Below the pieces are notes generated by a model. It worked only from the letters and a program-made list of their open reading frames with translations, had not been told where the DNA came from and did not search any database. This document shows positions 9,978-22,600 of a stretch of 64,000 nt of DNA, piece by piece. This stretch comes from Auriscalpium vulgare (Eukaryota; Basidiomycota; Agaricomycetes; Russulales; Auriscalpiaceae), in NCBI GenBank assembly GCA_019915015.1, contig JAHBBC010000036.1, positions 268,529-332,528 of the forward strand, read 5' to 3'. Numbering within the stretch: position 1 is the stretch's first letter; each line of letters opens with the position of its first letter. Position numbers and translations under genes: made by a program.

Positions 9978-12698
9978 CTACACATTGTTTACATTGTTTT
10001 CCGCAAACCGCCTCGTCGACAACGAAATCCTGGTCCACAGCTTATGAATTACTGCCCTGCCCCTGTGCGGTAGCCTTGTAATCCACTTGATAGCTTCCTG
10101 CTCACTTTGCGGACCTATACTGCCCTCCCACCTGCTGCCGTTTTCGGCCGTCAATAGGTAGTGGAGAATGCACCACATTAGGAGGGCCCCGATGATGGCC
10201 GCAAAAATGCCGACGGACACACGCGTCTGAAAGTCGGAAGAGAGGAGACACAATGTCAAGAAGGCAGCGAGGAAGAGGAGCATCCTGCACATGATTTATT
10301 GGGATATCATTCACGAAGGAAAGAACAGGCACGTACGACCACTGGAGCAATGCAAATGGAAGACTGAAGATGATCGCAACTGGCTCCATGCCAAAACGCG
10401 CGTATCTTTCCCTTCCCATGGACATAGACTGCATGGCACCCGATTATTTTTGTTGGTTCCGTTCAGCAATCTGGATGAGCACATACTGCAGAGACAGGAT
10501 GGGCTTCCTGCTTTGCACCATTGAGGCGCAAAAGCACTAGGCCCACAACGATGCTTCCTATACTTCCCAGCGCTGACAGATAGCTGATAATCTGGGGAGG
10601 GAGGGATACTGGCGAACCATCGCGCCGTTGTCGAGGGGGACAGCGCCTGGGATTGCCAGGAATCCCACGTTGTCAGCCAGGACGACCGTCGCCTATGTTG
10701 AACAGTGTCAAGTACTGAGAAAGTATTGCACAGGTAGCAGTGTGGCATACGCACGTAAAGGATGAACTCTCGCCACTCTGCCAGCAGCTTGTCTATGAAC
10801 TTCGTCCATACCGCTTGAACAATGATTTCGTCGGTCCAGACCTTCTCGATTTCGGCCAGATGCACCTCGGGAGCATAGAACAAGAGCGTGGACAGAGCTT
10901 TGATGAGCCAAGTGCGATCTTTTTTCCCTGGCCGTTCTCCGTACACGGAATGTCCTGCATCCAGACGAGCGGTTGGCTGCCCGTGAAAATACAGTGCGCT
11001 GTAATTCAAATCACGGGTCACGCTTGGCGATAGAGGAAGTTCAGGAATAATACGGACCAAACAAGGCGAGTAAGCGAGCTGTTCAAATCCATAGCGAATC
11101 ATCAGCACCCAGGGTATTTCATGGCACGATGTACTTACTGACGCCGACTAGAGATACTCGCTCTCATCGCCCAACGTACCTGTTGAGGCCATTGAAGGAC
11201 GTATTAGACATATAATTGAGATGTCGAACTTTTAGCATCGCGAAGAAGCTCTACCATGTGCCGCTTATCCGCCATGCTGAACGGGGCAGTTGAAGTGTCG
11301 GATGTGATGCTATCTAAAAAAAGTCAAGTTTCTCCTCACACCTAAGTTCTAAACACTCACCGATGCATCCGTGGATGAGCATGCCCATCAAGGCGTAATA
11401 CGAGTCGCGAGGCAGAGGGCGCGCGCCGGCAGGGTAGAAATGCCAGTGATACCTTTAAAATTGTTAGTTTTGAGGATTGGAATGCTACGAATATCCTACC
11501 AGTAGTTACTTTCGAGGTAGTGTCCTAGAGCAAAAGTTGACTGAGTATTTATTCCGTGGATAGTAATACTTCCAGACTGACTGATGTGAGAAGGGGATTC
11601 GACGCCCAACACAAAACTGATTTCCCAAGATATATCGTTTTCGTGTAACCAGAAAGGTACCCGGGCATTATGGTCCACGAAATAGTAACACCACTTGATT
11701 CCACTCTCCTGGTCGGGGTCGGGGTAGAAGTCGACGACTAGGTCACACTCGCTCATTGGGAAGGACATGTTCAAAAGCTCAAGACACCTCCTGATCCACG
11801 CCACGAAGTTCTCGACCTCTTCACGGAAGACCTCATTGTACATGTCACAGTCAGTGTACACTCTCTGGGGGATACTCGGAGGTCAGTACCATCTCGGTCG
11901 GTATGAGGCACATTCTATTGCCCACCTCCGCTTCCCAGAAGAAATACAACGCGCCTTCCGGATGTACGGACGGTGTCCACGGCGCACAATCAGTGTTTCC
12001 ACTGCTGACAATAAATAAGAAAGCTCTCGAAAAGGGAAGACGGACGAAGTAGGGAAATGTCTTGCACATTGGTTCGAGGATAAACTTTGGTGATTCGCGG
12101 GTCCTGGTGACAAGTCAGACATGCGCGGAGAGAGGGGGGAGGGGAGGGAAAAGGATACGTTTTGGCTCTACGCGAATATCGAGGAAGGTTTGACGGCATG
12201 AAGGTCTCGATCTTGCGATGCGCAGGAGGCTCGAGAGGAAATGTTTCGGACCCTCCATGCTCTGATGAACTGATGAAACTGACGCTTCGCAGTCTCATAT
12301 TCATGTTGAAAACGCCGCCAAGTCGTAGCATTTCGAGGTCGCTGGCCGTTGGATCAGTTATGTCGCGCACCAACGCGCTTACATAAATGACCATCCGGAG
12401 GATGGGGCGTCGGGAGTAAACTCGTCGAAATCACAACATCCCTGTCGTCATATGGCCGCGGGAGTGGAGACTTTGGCAGATAATCGGGTCTGCGAGCTAG
12501 GCGAGACTGTGTGATGCGTTTGAAAGGCCATGGTGTGGCAGCACAAAGTCGGCGCCACAAGAGCATGCCCCAACGTTGCAAGATGTCCAGGGCGGCCCGA
12601 CGGTTGGAAGCAAATAGCTGCCTGATTCGCCTGAGAATGAGATGGATGTGCAGCACGGAGGACATCGAGGGTGTTATCGGCATGCCCGGCAAACGCAC
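9978..12698 (-). pseudogene. WW-like domain membrane protein, family copy 2, probably inactivated
   Basis: Minus-strand relative of copy 3 with the same exon order. It has an N-terminal segment (MSSVLHIHLILRRIRQLFAS), a Ser/Arg region (LPRYSRRAKTYPF), a WW-like motif (WTPSVHPEGALYFFWEAE), the conserved block YYFVDHNARVPFWL, then HWHFYPAGARPLPRDSYYAL, LDAGHSVYGERPG, and C-terminal hydrophobic segments ending NNVNNV. Three lesions are visible against copy 3. The frame changes near 12370. The donor that is GTGAGT in copy 3 (after LTC...DP) is GCGAAT here, at about 12097. A one-base loss turns the EYLTVSV exon into EYL followed by TAG at 11148-11150. Any one might be spliced around, but together they suggest a decaying gene. 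The Harbinger element lies 90 bp downstream of its stop. Confidence 0.68.
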
Positions 12699-13000
12699 AT
12701 ATGTTCAGGCCGCCTCGTGGTAGCTCGCCTTCGATCCATTACTTTGAGCGCCCGTGGTAAGCATCGTAGTACCAACAGACCAAATCAAAGGAAAAAAAAT
12801 GAATGAGCTGGACGTTACAAACCCCTAGGTGAAGGCAAGTAAGTAGGAGTCGGAGGCGAGTCCGAGTCGGCGTAGGCTGCCGCCCTGCGGCCCGGCAGGA
12901 GCCGTTGTCGCCATCACGTGAACGTCTGCCTCAGTCTGAATTTTAGGTGAATTTCAACTCTCGCTCTTGCAACCACAACTACTAGTCGCCGTTTCTCATA

Positions 13001-13651
13001 ATGTTCGCATCCTCTCCCCCTGCAATGTCCTCTCCTGAGCCGACAGCTGCCTCAGAGTCTGCCAACACGACCGCCGAACCTGCGCACCAGGGCAGCCCGA
13101 CGCCAAGCGCGGCCGACCGCCAGGAACAGTCGCCCCAGGACCTGATATCGCAAGCGCTGCCTCCATTCAACCACTACTCTGAGATCGTCTCGCCCTTTGA
13201 CGCGGAGAGCAAGCGAGACGAGGACTTCCGTGCGAGTAAGGACTTGCACGCGCATACATGCGCGAAAACGCGTCGTGCTGACGTCCTGCATGTGCAGAGT
13301 TCAAGGATCTGATGCTGGAGGTCATCGCCGAGACGCAGGCGTGGGCGGAGGCGAGACCCAAGTTCGAGAACGAGCAGGCGAGCAACGCACTCGCTCAGGA
13401 AATGGACGCGATCAACGAGATGGAGAGAGATCAAGGCAGGTCTTCAGAGTCATTGCCTCATGCTCCCTCTCCCTCGTATTACGGTGCGCCGTATCCTCTT
13501 GATACCTCAAATGTGCCTGCATATATCTCGCCCGTCCTACGTGCTGACATCCTCTTGATATCTTCAAGAGAGCATGCGACGGGGTCTTGTCGAGTTCGTG
13601 ACGAACGTCAGGAACGCTCTTCTACGCCTCAGTGGAGGGATGGCGGTGTAG
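13001..13651 (+). CDS. Small hypothetical acidic protein
   Basis: Start ATG at 13001 (MFASSPPAMSSPEPTA). A Ser/Pro/Ala-rich leader precedes LPPFNHYSEIVSPFDAESKR. An intron with donor at about 13234 and acceptor before 13298 joins FRA to KFKDLMLEVIAETQAWAEAR. The second exon is a charged, probably helical segment (FENEQASNALAQEMDAINEM). A third exon near 13568-13651 (ESMRRGLVEFVTNVRNALL then a stop) reads well, but the second intron has no ideal donor: either GC at about 13435 or GTCTTC at about 13440. A longer read-through frame to 13764 is the alternative. I do not recognise a family. The helical composition and small size would suit an adaptor or complex subunit, but that is conjecture. Confidence 0.55.
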
Positions 13652-14076
13652 GCTGGACTCACCTTGGCTCTCGTCGCTGTGTGTGTCCGTGTTCTGGCTT
13701 CGTTTGTCTGTTGGAATTGTATTATGTTGTAGTCATTGTTCGACCTCGAATAAACTCCCTGTAGGGCCGAGCGCTTCTGAACGACTCTGAGGGATGAGCA
13801 TCTGAATATCTATGAAGTAACGACAGCCGCTTGACCTGTCAGGAAACGCAGAATATATGCGCGTTGTCGAAAAGCAGTCTGGAATGCATGGCTTCCACAT
13901 AAGGCAAGTAGCAGTTGAAGCCGGCGCTTGAGGTTCACGGTCTGCGGCCAAATCAATACCTTCTCGCCCTCTCATCTTCTCAGTCTTCGACATCCGGTAC
14001 TGCAGTAAGTAGCCCTTCCTTAGGGTGTTGAACTTATTACGCTTTCGCCACCGAGTTCGCCTCTGGCGAGGACACC
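13652..14076. other. Intergenic region upstream of the AFI1-like gene
   Basis: About 0.42 kb separating two plus-strand genes. It presumably holds the 3' end of the former and the promoter of the latter. I see no gene or repeat. Confidence 0.5.
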
Positions 14077-17009
14077 ATGAGCAGTGGGAACGCGCATCAT
14101 TGTTCCTTCGTCCTCTTGGCCGAGTTCGACATCGATCGCGGGGCACAGCTCACCTACCAATTTCCCCAGCCTTTGGGCACCGATGAGGGGTGCGTTTTCT
14201 CTTGCGTCTCTGTTGGCTGAGTGTGACGTCGTCATGACAGGCTCTTGGCCAACCTGATGTTGCCGGATGGCGCTGAGAAGCAGCTGGAGGACTGGACGAT
14301 CTTCTTTCTCAATCAAACCCCCTTCAATACTATCGCCCCTGTTCTGGCTTTGGAGCCGACCGACAATGCGGAGAAGGAGGACGGTCAACCAGGGCTCCTG
14401 TATGTCTTGAACCTGGTGCGGACAAAGCACGACAAGACAGTGCGAAGGTGCGCGACCAGTGGCGGTCAAATGACCTCATACTTACTGTTTCGTGTTGTTG
14501 CAGAGGGGCAGTCGTGAAAGCCATGGCAATATGCACCCGCCACCCATTTATCCAGATATTTAAGGTGGGCGATGTCCCCGCGACCATGCGCGCGCGTCTC
14601 ACGGCGGCCACCAGCCTGTCCTCCTCCTAGCCCTCGACGACTACTTCTCTGCGCCGTCTCAAGACTGCCTCGCCCGTCTCTTTGACGCCATCAACTCAAT
14701 GGACCTGTCCCCCGCGCCCATCCTCAGCCGCGCCGAGAAGCTCGTTATGCGCACGTCCGAGCGCAAAGACGTCTTCGCGGAGAAGTTCACGTCCCCGCAT
14801 GCCACCCCCGATCCTGTGCAGCGCCCCAGCCGTGTGCGGATTACACACCGGCCGACGCCGTCGGGCGGCTCGCACTCGAGCTTCGACGAGGGCATCATGC
14901 TGCGCACGGGCGAACGTGAGCGCGAGCGCTCGGTTGCGGAGGCGCACGCACGCGCCTCCGTGTCGACACACCAGTCGAATGGCCAGCACTCGCCGTCCGA
15001 AAGCTCGTTTTCGCTTGGTGGGAGTGCGGTGTGGGTGGGCGACGAGAGCGGGCTGCTGGAGCACGCGGCGCCTCCGGCGGGCGTGTCGTCGAGCGTCGGG
15101 AGCAACGGCAGCGTGACGACGGCGAGCCGCGGGCGCAGATCGACGGATGCGTCTTCCGTATCGTCGCATGGCCAGCACGGGCGGCCACAAACGCGCTATG
15201 GGTCGTCAGACCCCCACCTGCGCACGAACATCGTTAAGGACACGCATTTCTTCCACACAACGATCGACTACAAGGGCCACCAGCTACCTATCAAGATGCC
15301 CATATCGACATTTCCCGAGGAAGTCGGTGACGTATGTATCTTCTTCTTCAGCAGAGGACCCCGACGACTGTCGCCGACGTTTTCTTTTTCAGTACTCCCT
15401 CATCCAACTCATCCAGACCTTCTCTAACCCTGTCTCCACCGTCTCCGGTCCCCTCCACCCACACTTGCATACCAACGGCAGCCTCACACACCCGATCATA
15501 CTCCTCTTCAACGCGCTCGTCACTGGCAAGCGTATCATCTTCCTAGGATACAACCGGCCGGCAGGACAGGTGTCCAGTTACGTGCTGTCCGCCTGCGCGC
15601 TAGGCTCGGGCTGCGGAACTGTGCTCACGGGCTTCATCGACCGCGCCTTTCCCTACGCCAATTTGACGAACCGAGATGAGTGGGAATCAATGTGAGCGTT
15701 TCCCCATACTGCGCCCGTTGCGATGCTGACTGTGCGAATGGGAAGACCTGCGTATATCGCTGGCGTCACGAACCCTATATTCGAAGCCTCGGGGTCGTGG
15801 GACCTGCTGTGCGATATCGGGGCCGGAAGGATGGTCGTCTCGAAAGAAATCCACATCTCGCATCCGCCGACGGGGCCACCGACAGGTGCTCCCCCGCTTA
15901 TGATCCGAACCGGAACACTCAAGGCGGAATCGTCCATCGGCAGCGAGGATGACATTGCGCGGCTTGCGAGCCGTGACAAGGACCAGAAGAGTGACTTCAC
16001 GGCCAAGGCGGACAACCCCGACAATGTATTCGTCGAAGACGTAGGTCGTTTGTGCATCTTCTCCATCGCCAAAATCAACGTTTCTCATAGATCATCTCTG
16101 CGATCAACTATCACTTCGGCGAGAGCCTCGTGCGGGCGCGTTTCACGGAGTACGTGTCCCGATTCGTGCGCCTGGCTTCACGGTACGAGGAGGATATGCT
16201 CGGTGTGACGACAATCGGCTACCCGAGCTCTACATTCAACGAGGGGCCCGGTGACAGCTCGCATCTCGGCAGTGGCATAGTGTTCTTCGAAGACGCCGCG
16301 GGATCTCGAGAACTCACCGCGAACATCAGCCGGATTGAAGGTTGGCGACGAACAGCTACGTACCACATATATCAGGAAGTGAGCGGAAACTGCTATCTAC
16401 AAAGTCTTGTGGCTGAATGACTGCGTACGTGTATAGGAATTTAAGCGCTCGCTGTCGACGAACGCGATACAGGGGTTCGATGTCCTCCATCAACTGTGGC
16501 GGCTACGGCAGGTGAAGCAGATGCAAGATGCCGAGGTCGAGCTGATCATGCGCACGCTGCTGGAGAGCGTGCAGACTTACGAGCAGGTGGTGGAGGTGTG
16601 CCGCTCTCCATCCATATCATCGGCATGTTTGCTGACAGGACTCGGACTACAGCTGCTCGCCTTCTTGCCTCAGCACTCCGGGGGCCTACTGCCGTTGAGT
16701 TTTGGGCTGTTCCACCAACAGGAGGGCATACGAGATTTGACCGTAGACTTATTCACACAGCTGCGGATGTTCCCCGTGAGTCCATCCATGTCCAAATCCA
16801 TTTGCGACTGTGCTAAGATGGCATACGTACAGGTTGGGGTGCAGTCCTTGCAGGCGCTGAATCATTTCCAGCGGTTCGCGTACGTGCGACAAGCACACGC
16901 GCGGGAGAGCCGTGGCCTGTTGAAGGATGCGAACCCAAGCTATCTTGTTCCGCCTGCTTTTTCACGGACACCTTCGAGTCGTAGTGAGCTGAACATGGGG
17001 GCAGGCTGA
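14077..17009 (+). CDS. AFI1-like polarity/vesicle trafficking protein (Afi1 + SPA, DENN type)
   Basis: Relative of yeast Afi1, an Arf3-interacting protein acting in polarised secretion; the SPA (stabilization of polarity axis) domain is DENN related. Ten exons join in frame to about 812 residues: 14077-14189, 14241-14447, 14504-14564, 14615-15331, 15393-15691, 15746-16040, 16091-16378, 16437-16595, 16653-16775 and 16833-17009. The Afi1 domain covers HCSFVLLAEFDIDRGAQLTY to about residue 140. A Ser-rich, low-complexity linker follows (residues 160-330). The SPA part has HFFHTTIDYKGHQLPIKMP, LLFNALVTGKRIIFLGYN and AYIAGVTNPIFE. The last exons (VQSLQALNHFQRFAYVRQAH) complete the C-terminal helices. 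Two acceptors end AAG or follow a short tract, but the protein frame leaves little doubt. Confidence 0.9.
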
Positions 17010-17301
17010 TCCGTGTACACAGATACTTGTATTTGGCTCCCGCGGTCAAATTTCAGTTGCGCTGGCGTGTCTTTCCCTGGGAGAGAGTGAGTGCACTGGT
17101 ACTGAAGCGCAGTGGGTGGCGCTGTATTTGAATTTTGAAGGGTTTCGAAAGCCCTGTCACTGTCGGCGTCTGAGCCAACGGCGCGGTGGCGTAGTAGCAT
17201 ATAGCACTACGGTCACACGCCGGCGGTCCCTTATTAATCATCAGGCGCGGCACTGCCGCCTTACAGCTCCCATAGGATCTCCTCACTGTATCGCCCCAGA
17301 T

Positions 17302-17706
17302 ATGTCGGACAAACAGCATCCTGAAGGGTAAGCCTCCTATACTCTACCACAGCTTGATTGTCACCTCATAGACCGGCGTCGCAAAAGTGCACAGCCAGAT
17401 AATTGGTCTCCGTGAGCATCCCTTCTGATCATATCGTATCCTCGTATTCTGACATCGGAACATCCTGTTAGGACACAGGGCTCCGTGTAGGTATAGCCCG
17501 CTTGATATGAGCGATCGGAGCAGATCTGAATCCGATCCTCGTTCGCCGGTAGGCCCTTCCGGCCGCGCGGCCGCCCCAAGGCCCCAGTCGCGGGAACTAA
17601 AGTTAAACAGAACGATGCAACGAAGCAAGCGAACGTGGTGAAGCAGGCGAATGCGGTGAAGCAGGCGAGCGCAGTCAAGCAGCCTGTCGGGGGAGGCAAG
17701 AAATAG
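17302..17706 (+). CDS. Very small basic protein, microprotein paralog A
   Basis: Four tiny exons give a product of about 67 residues: MSDKQHPEG, then a short PASQK exon, TQGSV, and a last exon (17553-17706) reading PFRPRGRPKAPVAG followed by a lysine/glutamine/alanine repeat. That repeat is three near copies of a six-residue VKQAN-type unit, and the protein ends PVGGGKK. The exon structure and the PFRPRG...PKxPV...GGxKK motif match paralog B at 18447-18803, which is the main reason to believe the gene. The first intron has donor GTAAGC at 17328, and the last acceptor is CGGTAG before 17553. Exon 2 limits are the least certain. The high Lys/Arg content suggests nucleic acid or ribosome contact; no family is recognised. 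Confidence 0.55.
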
Positions 17707-18446
17707 TAGGCTGGGCTGATCTGCCGCAAGAACTTGAATAAAGGTCCGCTGAATCTTGGTATTGCTTTGTAACGTATAGCTTACCCTTGGAGCATAGGAA
17801 GCTGCCAATGGATGTCCTGGTGCCTGGGTTAATCATCATTCCGTTCATCGAGTGTGCTGTTCTGCCGCACCGCCGCTGTCGCGAATACTCCGCGCACACG
17901 TCTTACCCGGTCGCATTTGAATGTTATCTCCGCATCGGAATACTCGGCGCTTCACATGATCCATGGCTATGCGAGATAACATATGCCGTTGGAAACTTTT
18001 AGAAACTAGCCGCATGACCCATGCAGTGTGCGTCCAGCCCGCAAACATCAGAACATATCACCTCTTGCATCGGTGTGAACAGCATCGCCGCGCCCAGGCG
18101 AATATAGCTTCCTGGCTGTTTCAATGTCGACAGAATCGGAAGAGTGACCTTTCTGAAACGTGCTGTGCATCTAATTCCTATGCATCTATGCATCTCACGC
18201 CCGGAAGGCGCGCCGTTGACATGCCCGAGGCGCGATCTTCCCGGCGATCCATCCGTCGACAGCTCCGATCAGAGCCTCTGAAGCAGAATACTTACACGGA
18301 TCTGATGTAACATGTCCGTCCTGGTCTGTGGATATTTGGCAAGCATGTTGGGAGACGTTGGCGTGAGAAGCGAACTCGAAACTCGCACGCTCTCAGCAAG
18401 TCGTTATCTCAATCCTCCCTCGGCTGTGCTCCCTACGCTACCACCC
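17707..18446. other. Spacer between the two microprotein paralogs
   Basis: About 0.74 kb with only short unsupported open frames. It presumably contains the promoter of paralog B. No repeat or RNA gene was noticed. Confidence 0.5.
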
Positions 18447-18803
18447 ATGGCAGAGCAGCAAATTACCGAAATGTGAGTTCCCGGGCACTGCCCATACTTC
18501 TCTTACGACCTGACGGTACTAGAGCACCCGAATCGAATCCGCCGGCGCAGCAGCCAGAGGCGTCTGAGCACGAGTCCCCGCAGGAGCATCCCAAGCAGTA
18601 AGCCTGTCCTCTCCATTTCCCCCTCCAATCCAATGTAGGACCCCTGCCAGGGCACAGGATGTTTCCGTGTAAGCAAAGCCTATCTTATTATGCAGACGAT
18701 CGACGCAGATCTGATTTCGATCTGCGCTGTTTTCCTTCGACAGGCCTCCCTTCCGGCCGCGAGGCGGTCCCAAGAAGCCGGTCGGGGGCGACAAGAAGAA
18801 GTA
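18447..18803 (+). CDS. Very small basic protein, microprotein paralog B
   Basis: Four exons read cleanly to about 63 residues. The first, 18447-18472, is MAEQQITE with a split codon. The second, 18523-18597, is a Pro/Glu-rich segment (APESNPPAQQPEASEHESPQ). A third short exon reads TPARAQDVS. The last reads PPFRPRGGPKKPVGGDKKK and then TAG. All junctions are GT-AG with consistent phases, and the phases of the last two introns are the same as in paralog A. The N-terminal half is acidic and probably disordered, the C-terminal half strongly basic. The gene is too short and fragmented for routine gene finders. Function unknown. Confidence 0.65.
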
Positions 18804-19635
18804 GTTGAACATGAGGTAGATCCGGAGACGGTGTTGGGTGTCGCAAAGGTCCGCTTTTTTTATCCTTTTCTGACATCTTTTCACGGAGGCGGTAACAGTG
18901 TTGCCGTACGATGGAAGGAGTCTTTGTGCCTGTACGTTACTGTGCGATTTCGCCAATTATGAGGATGAGGCTGTCCATTTGTACCGATGCAGGAATGCCG
19001 CGGGCGGCTGAAAGCTTCCGCCCCTCGCCGCCGGTCAGTTCTTTGAACTTTCCTCCTTATCCTATCCTATCCTCGATTGCTGTGCATTTATAACGGTCGC
19101 TTTATCATTCTGCCCGTTCGAGAGCATGGTCCGGCGAGCCTCGGAAGCTTTGGGCTGCTATACTCCCGCATCCTGCACTTGAAAATGAAAAGGCTCTGCT
19201 CTTCCCTGTTTGAGATCAAACGGAGAATGTAAAATACATGCGCGAGCACGAATGTGATCTCACCGTGGCCTCTCCATACTGGAAGCCTCTGAGACTGCTG
19301 GCCGGCACGAGACTCGGAGCCAGAGTTGTGGTGGCGGCTTGTAGTCGGCTTGCACTGCCGATGGTAGAGCTGTGCTGCGGCAGCGGCCGGCACCCTCACT
19401 TGCGCGACTGCCCAGTTTGAACGCTACGGCGAGGTTATTCGCCCTTCCCGTCCACGTTGCCGATGTGCTTTATCAATGCCACAACATTCCGTCATTTCTG
19501 GCTCTGACGCCCGAGCGCCGATGCTGATTGGATACTTGGCTGCCACGAGGCACCGACGCCAGCCTGGACATTAGCCGAAGGTTCGATAGCACCTGCTCGC
19601 AGCATCCAACTGCACATGTCCTTCTAACGTCCTTC
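18804..19635. other. Intergenic region upstream of family copy 3
   Basis: The last 100-150 bases resemble the region upstream of copy 4 (shared GACGCCCGA, GCTGATTGGATA, CCACGAGGC and GAAGGTTCGATA words), so the duplication included the promoter. The rest shows no supported gene. Confidence 0.55.
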
Positions 19636-22600
19636 ATGTCTCCCGTGATCCACCTCCAGCTCATTATTGCGCGACTCAGGCAGCTCTTTGCTTCCCACCG
19701 TCGCCTTAGCCTGGAATTTTTACGACGTTGCGGCGGGCTCTTGGTCATTCTCTGGCGCCGACTCCATCTACCACAGCTTTCGAAACGCACTACACAGTCT
19801 CGGACAGCTCCTGGACCGAGAGCCAGGCCAACGACTCCTCCACCACGACCATGTGACGACCATAACGACGCTATGATCTCGGCGAGCTTGCTCCCAACAT
19901 CCCATCCTAGTTCGAGTCGGTCCAGCCTACGCGAACCGACCCATCCTACCTTCACGGAACCAAGGAGACCACGCTCAGCCGCATATCCATCCCGCATTAT
20001 GACTGAACTTCCAGCCGGTGATATTCATTCGTTCCGCTCGTTGGATATGGGCCACAACGCCAACCTGTATATCGACGCCAGTCGGGCAGGCTCGAGGCTG
20101 TCTATAATCCAAGCTACCACGCCAACCTCGACAGGAGGCCACGCTCCATTCCAATCCTCACGCATTCCACGTTCACAATTCACGCACAGTCCCTCGCGAG
20201 ACGTTTCTCGATCGCGATCGAGATCTCGCGCCTCCCCACGCCCCGCTTCAGTGAGGCGGCAGGCGTCAATCCTGGATGCGCCTCTACCCAGCGTCTCGGT
20301 CACTCCAACGCCGTCGATTGAACATGGCCCTACTTCACCCGTACGGGGAGATTCGGCCAGCTACAACTTCCACATCGATACCCCTTCCACCGCTAGTAGT
20401 CGCTCATCACTGCCAGAGCCTTCAATTATTAGAGACTTGCCCTTGCCCCAAGATCCGCCCGCGCACAGTTCCGTACCACTGGAAGCGACTGAGTCGCGAC
20501 ACAACTCGCATTCCAACTCCACTGCCAGTTCATCGGGGCATGGAGGATCCCAAATTTTTCCTCTCGTGCCTCCCGAGGGGCGCCACGTGGAAGCTCTCAT
20601 GCCGGACAGCGTTCCTCGCTATTCCCGTAGAGCCATAGCGTATTCCATTTCCTGTCCGCCCTTCCTCCGCGCATGTCTGACTTGTCTATCACCAGGACCC
20701 GTGAGTCACCCAAATTCATCCTCAAACCAATGTGCAAGACATTTCCATAGTTCGTCCGTCTGCTCTTTCTCGCGAGATTTCTTACTTATAGTCAACAGTG
20801 GAAACACTGATTGTGCGCCGTGGACACCGGCCGTGCATCCGGAAGGCGCCTTGTATTTCTTCTGGAAGGCGGAGGTAGGCATAGGATTGCATCATATCGA
20901 CCGACATAGTACTGACCTCCGAGTCCTTCAGCGAGTGTACACTGATTGTAACATGTACGATGAAGTCTCCCGTGAAGAAGTCGAGAGCTTCGTGGCGTGG
21001 ATCAGGAGGTGTCTCGAGGTTTTGAAGATGCCGTTCCCCCTGAACGAGTGTGACCTATTCGTTGACTTCTACCTCGACGACGACGTGGGCGGCATCAAAT
21101 GGAGTTACTATCTTGTGGACCATACTGCGCGGATACCTTTCTGGTTGCACGAACACGATATATCTTCGGAGATTTGCGAAATGTTGGGGGTCGAATCCCC
21201 TTCTCACGTTAGTAAGTCTCGGAGTATTGCTCCAAACGGAATGCATGCTCAGTCAAATATTCCTCTAGGACACTACCTCGAAAGTCAATACTGGTAAAAT
21301 ATTTGCAGTCATTTAAGCTTTCTGACATGACTGACAATATTTGAGGTTTCACTGGTCTTTTTATCCTGCCGGCGCGCGCCCTCTGCCTCGCGACTCGTAT
21401 TACGCCTTGATGGGCATGCTCGTCCACGGATGCATCGGTGAGTGTTCAGAACTTAGTTGTGAAGAGAAACTTGACTTTTTATTAGACAGCATCACATCCG
21501 ACACTTCGACTGCCCCGTACAGCATAGCGGATAAGCGGTACATGGTAGAGCTTCTTCGCGATGCTAAAAGTTTGTCATCTCAAGACTATGCCTAATACGT
21601 TCTTCAATGGCCTCAACAGGTACTTTGGGCGAGGAGAGCGAGTATCTCACAGTCAGCGTCAGTAAGTGCATCGTATCATGCAATCACCTGTATTGGTGCT
21701 GACGATTCGCCTTGTTTTTAAACAGCTCGCTTACTCGCCTTCTTTGGTCCGTAATATCCCTGAACTTCCTCTATTGCCAAGCATGACTCGTGGTTTTGAT
21801 TACAGCGCACTATAAATATGTATATTTTCACGGGCAACCAACCGCCCGTCTGGATGCAGGACATTCCGTGTACGGTGAACGGCCAGGGACGAAAGACCGG
21901 ACTTGGCTCATTAAAGTTCTGTCCCCTCTCTTGTTCTATGCTCCCGAGGTGCACCTGGCCGAAATCGAGAATGTCTGGACCGACGAAATTATTGTTGGAG
22001 TGGCATGGAAGAAATTCATCGAAAAACTGGTAGCCGAGTGGGTGACATCATCCTCTATGTGCGTCTGGTCACTGTTCAACGACTATTCCCTCATCGACGT
22101 GAATTACCCAGGCGACGGTCATCCTGACTGTCGACGTGGGTTTCCTGGCAATTCCAGGAGTCGTCCCCATCAACGGCGACAACAGTGTTACGTCGTCTCT
22201 CCCCGCCCAAATTACCAGTTATCTATCTGTGCTCGGCAGCGTTGGAAGCATCATCGTGGGTCTGGTTCTTGTGCGCCACAATCGCGCGAAATCGGACGAC
22301 CATCCTCATACTGCGGTAGGCTCCATCTAAACCTGGATAAATAAAATTTCAACCACTTTTCCGCCCCTCAGTCCGGGTACATGACAAGGAACAAGCATCC
22401 GCAATTTGGCACGGAACCATTGGCTATAATACTGAGTCTCCCATACGCGTTACTGCAATGGGCGTAAGGACTCGTTCTCCTCAGGAGCGCCATATTAGCT
22501 CTAACTGCATTCGTCTCATAGGATGCTCATGTTCCTTGTGGCACTCTTGCTGCTGTGCTTCTCCTCCACGGACCTCCAGACACGTATTCCCGTCGGTATT

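Noticed and set aside
14682..15190. Long open frames on both strands over exon 4 of the AFI1-like gene
   Set aside because: High GC codon bias in the real Ser-rich exon opens the other frames; they lack domains and splice sites.
16813..17049. Minus-strand frames overlapping the end of the AFI1-like gene
   Set aside because: Antisense shadows of exon 10 and its 3' flank without independent support.
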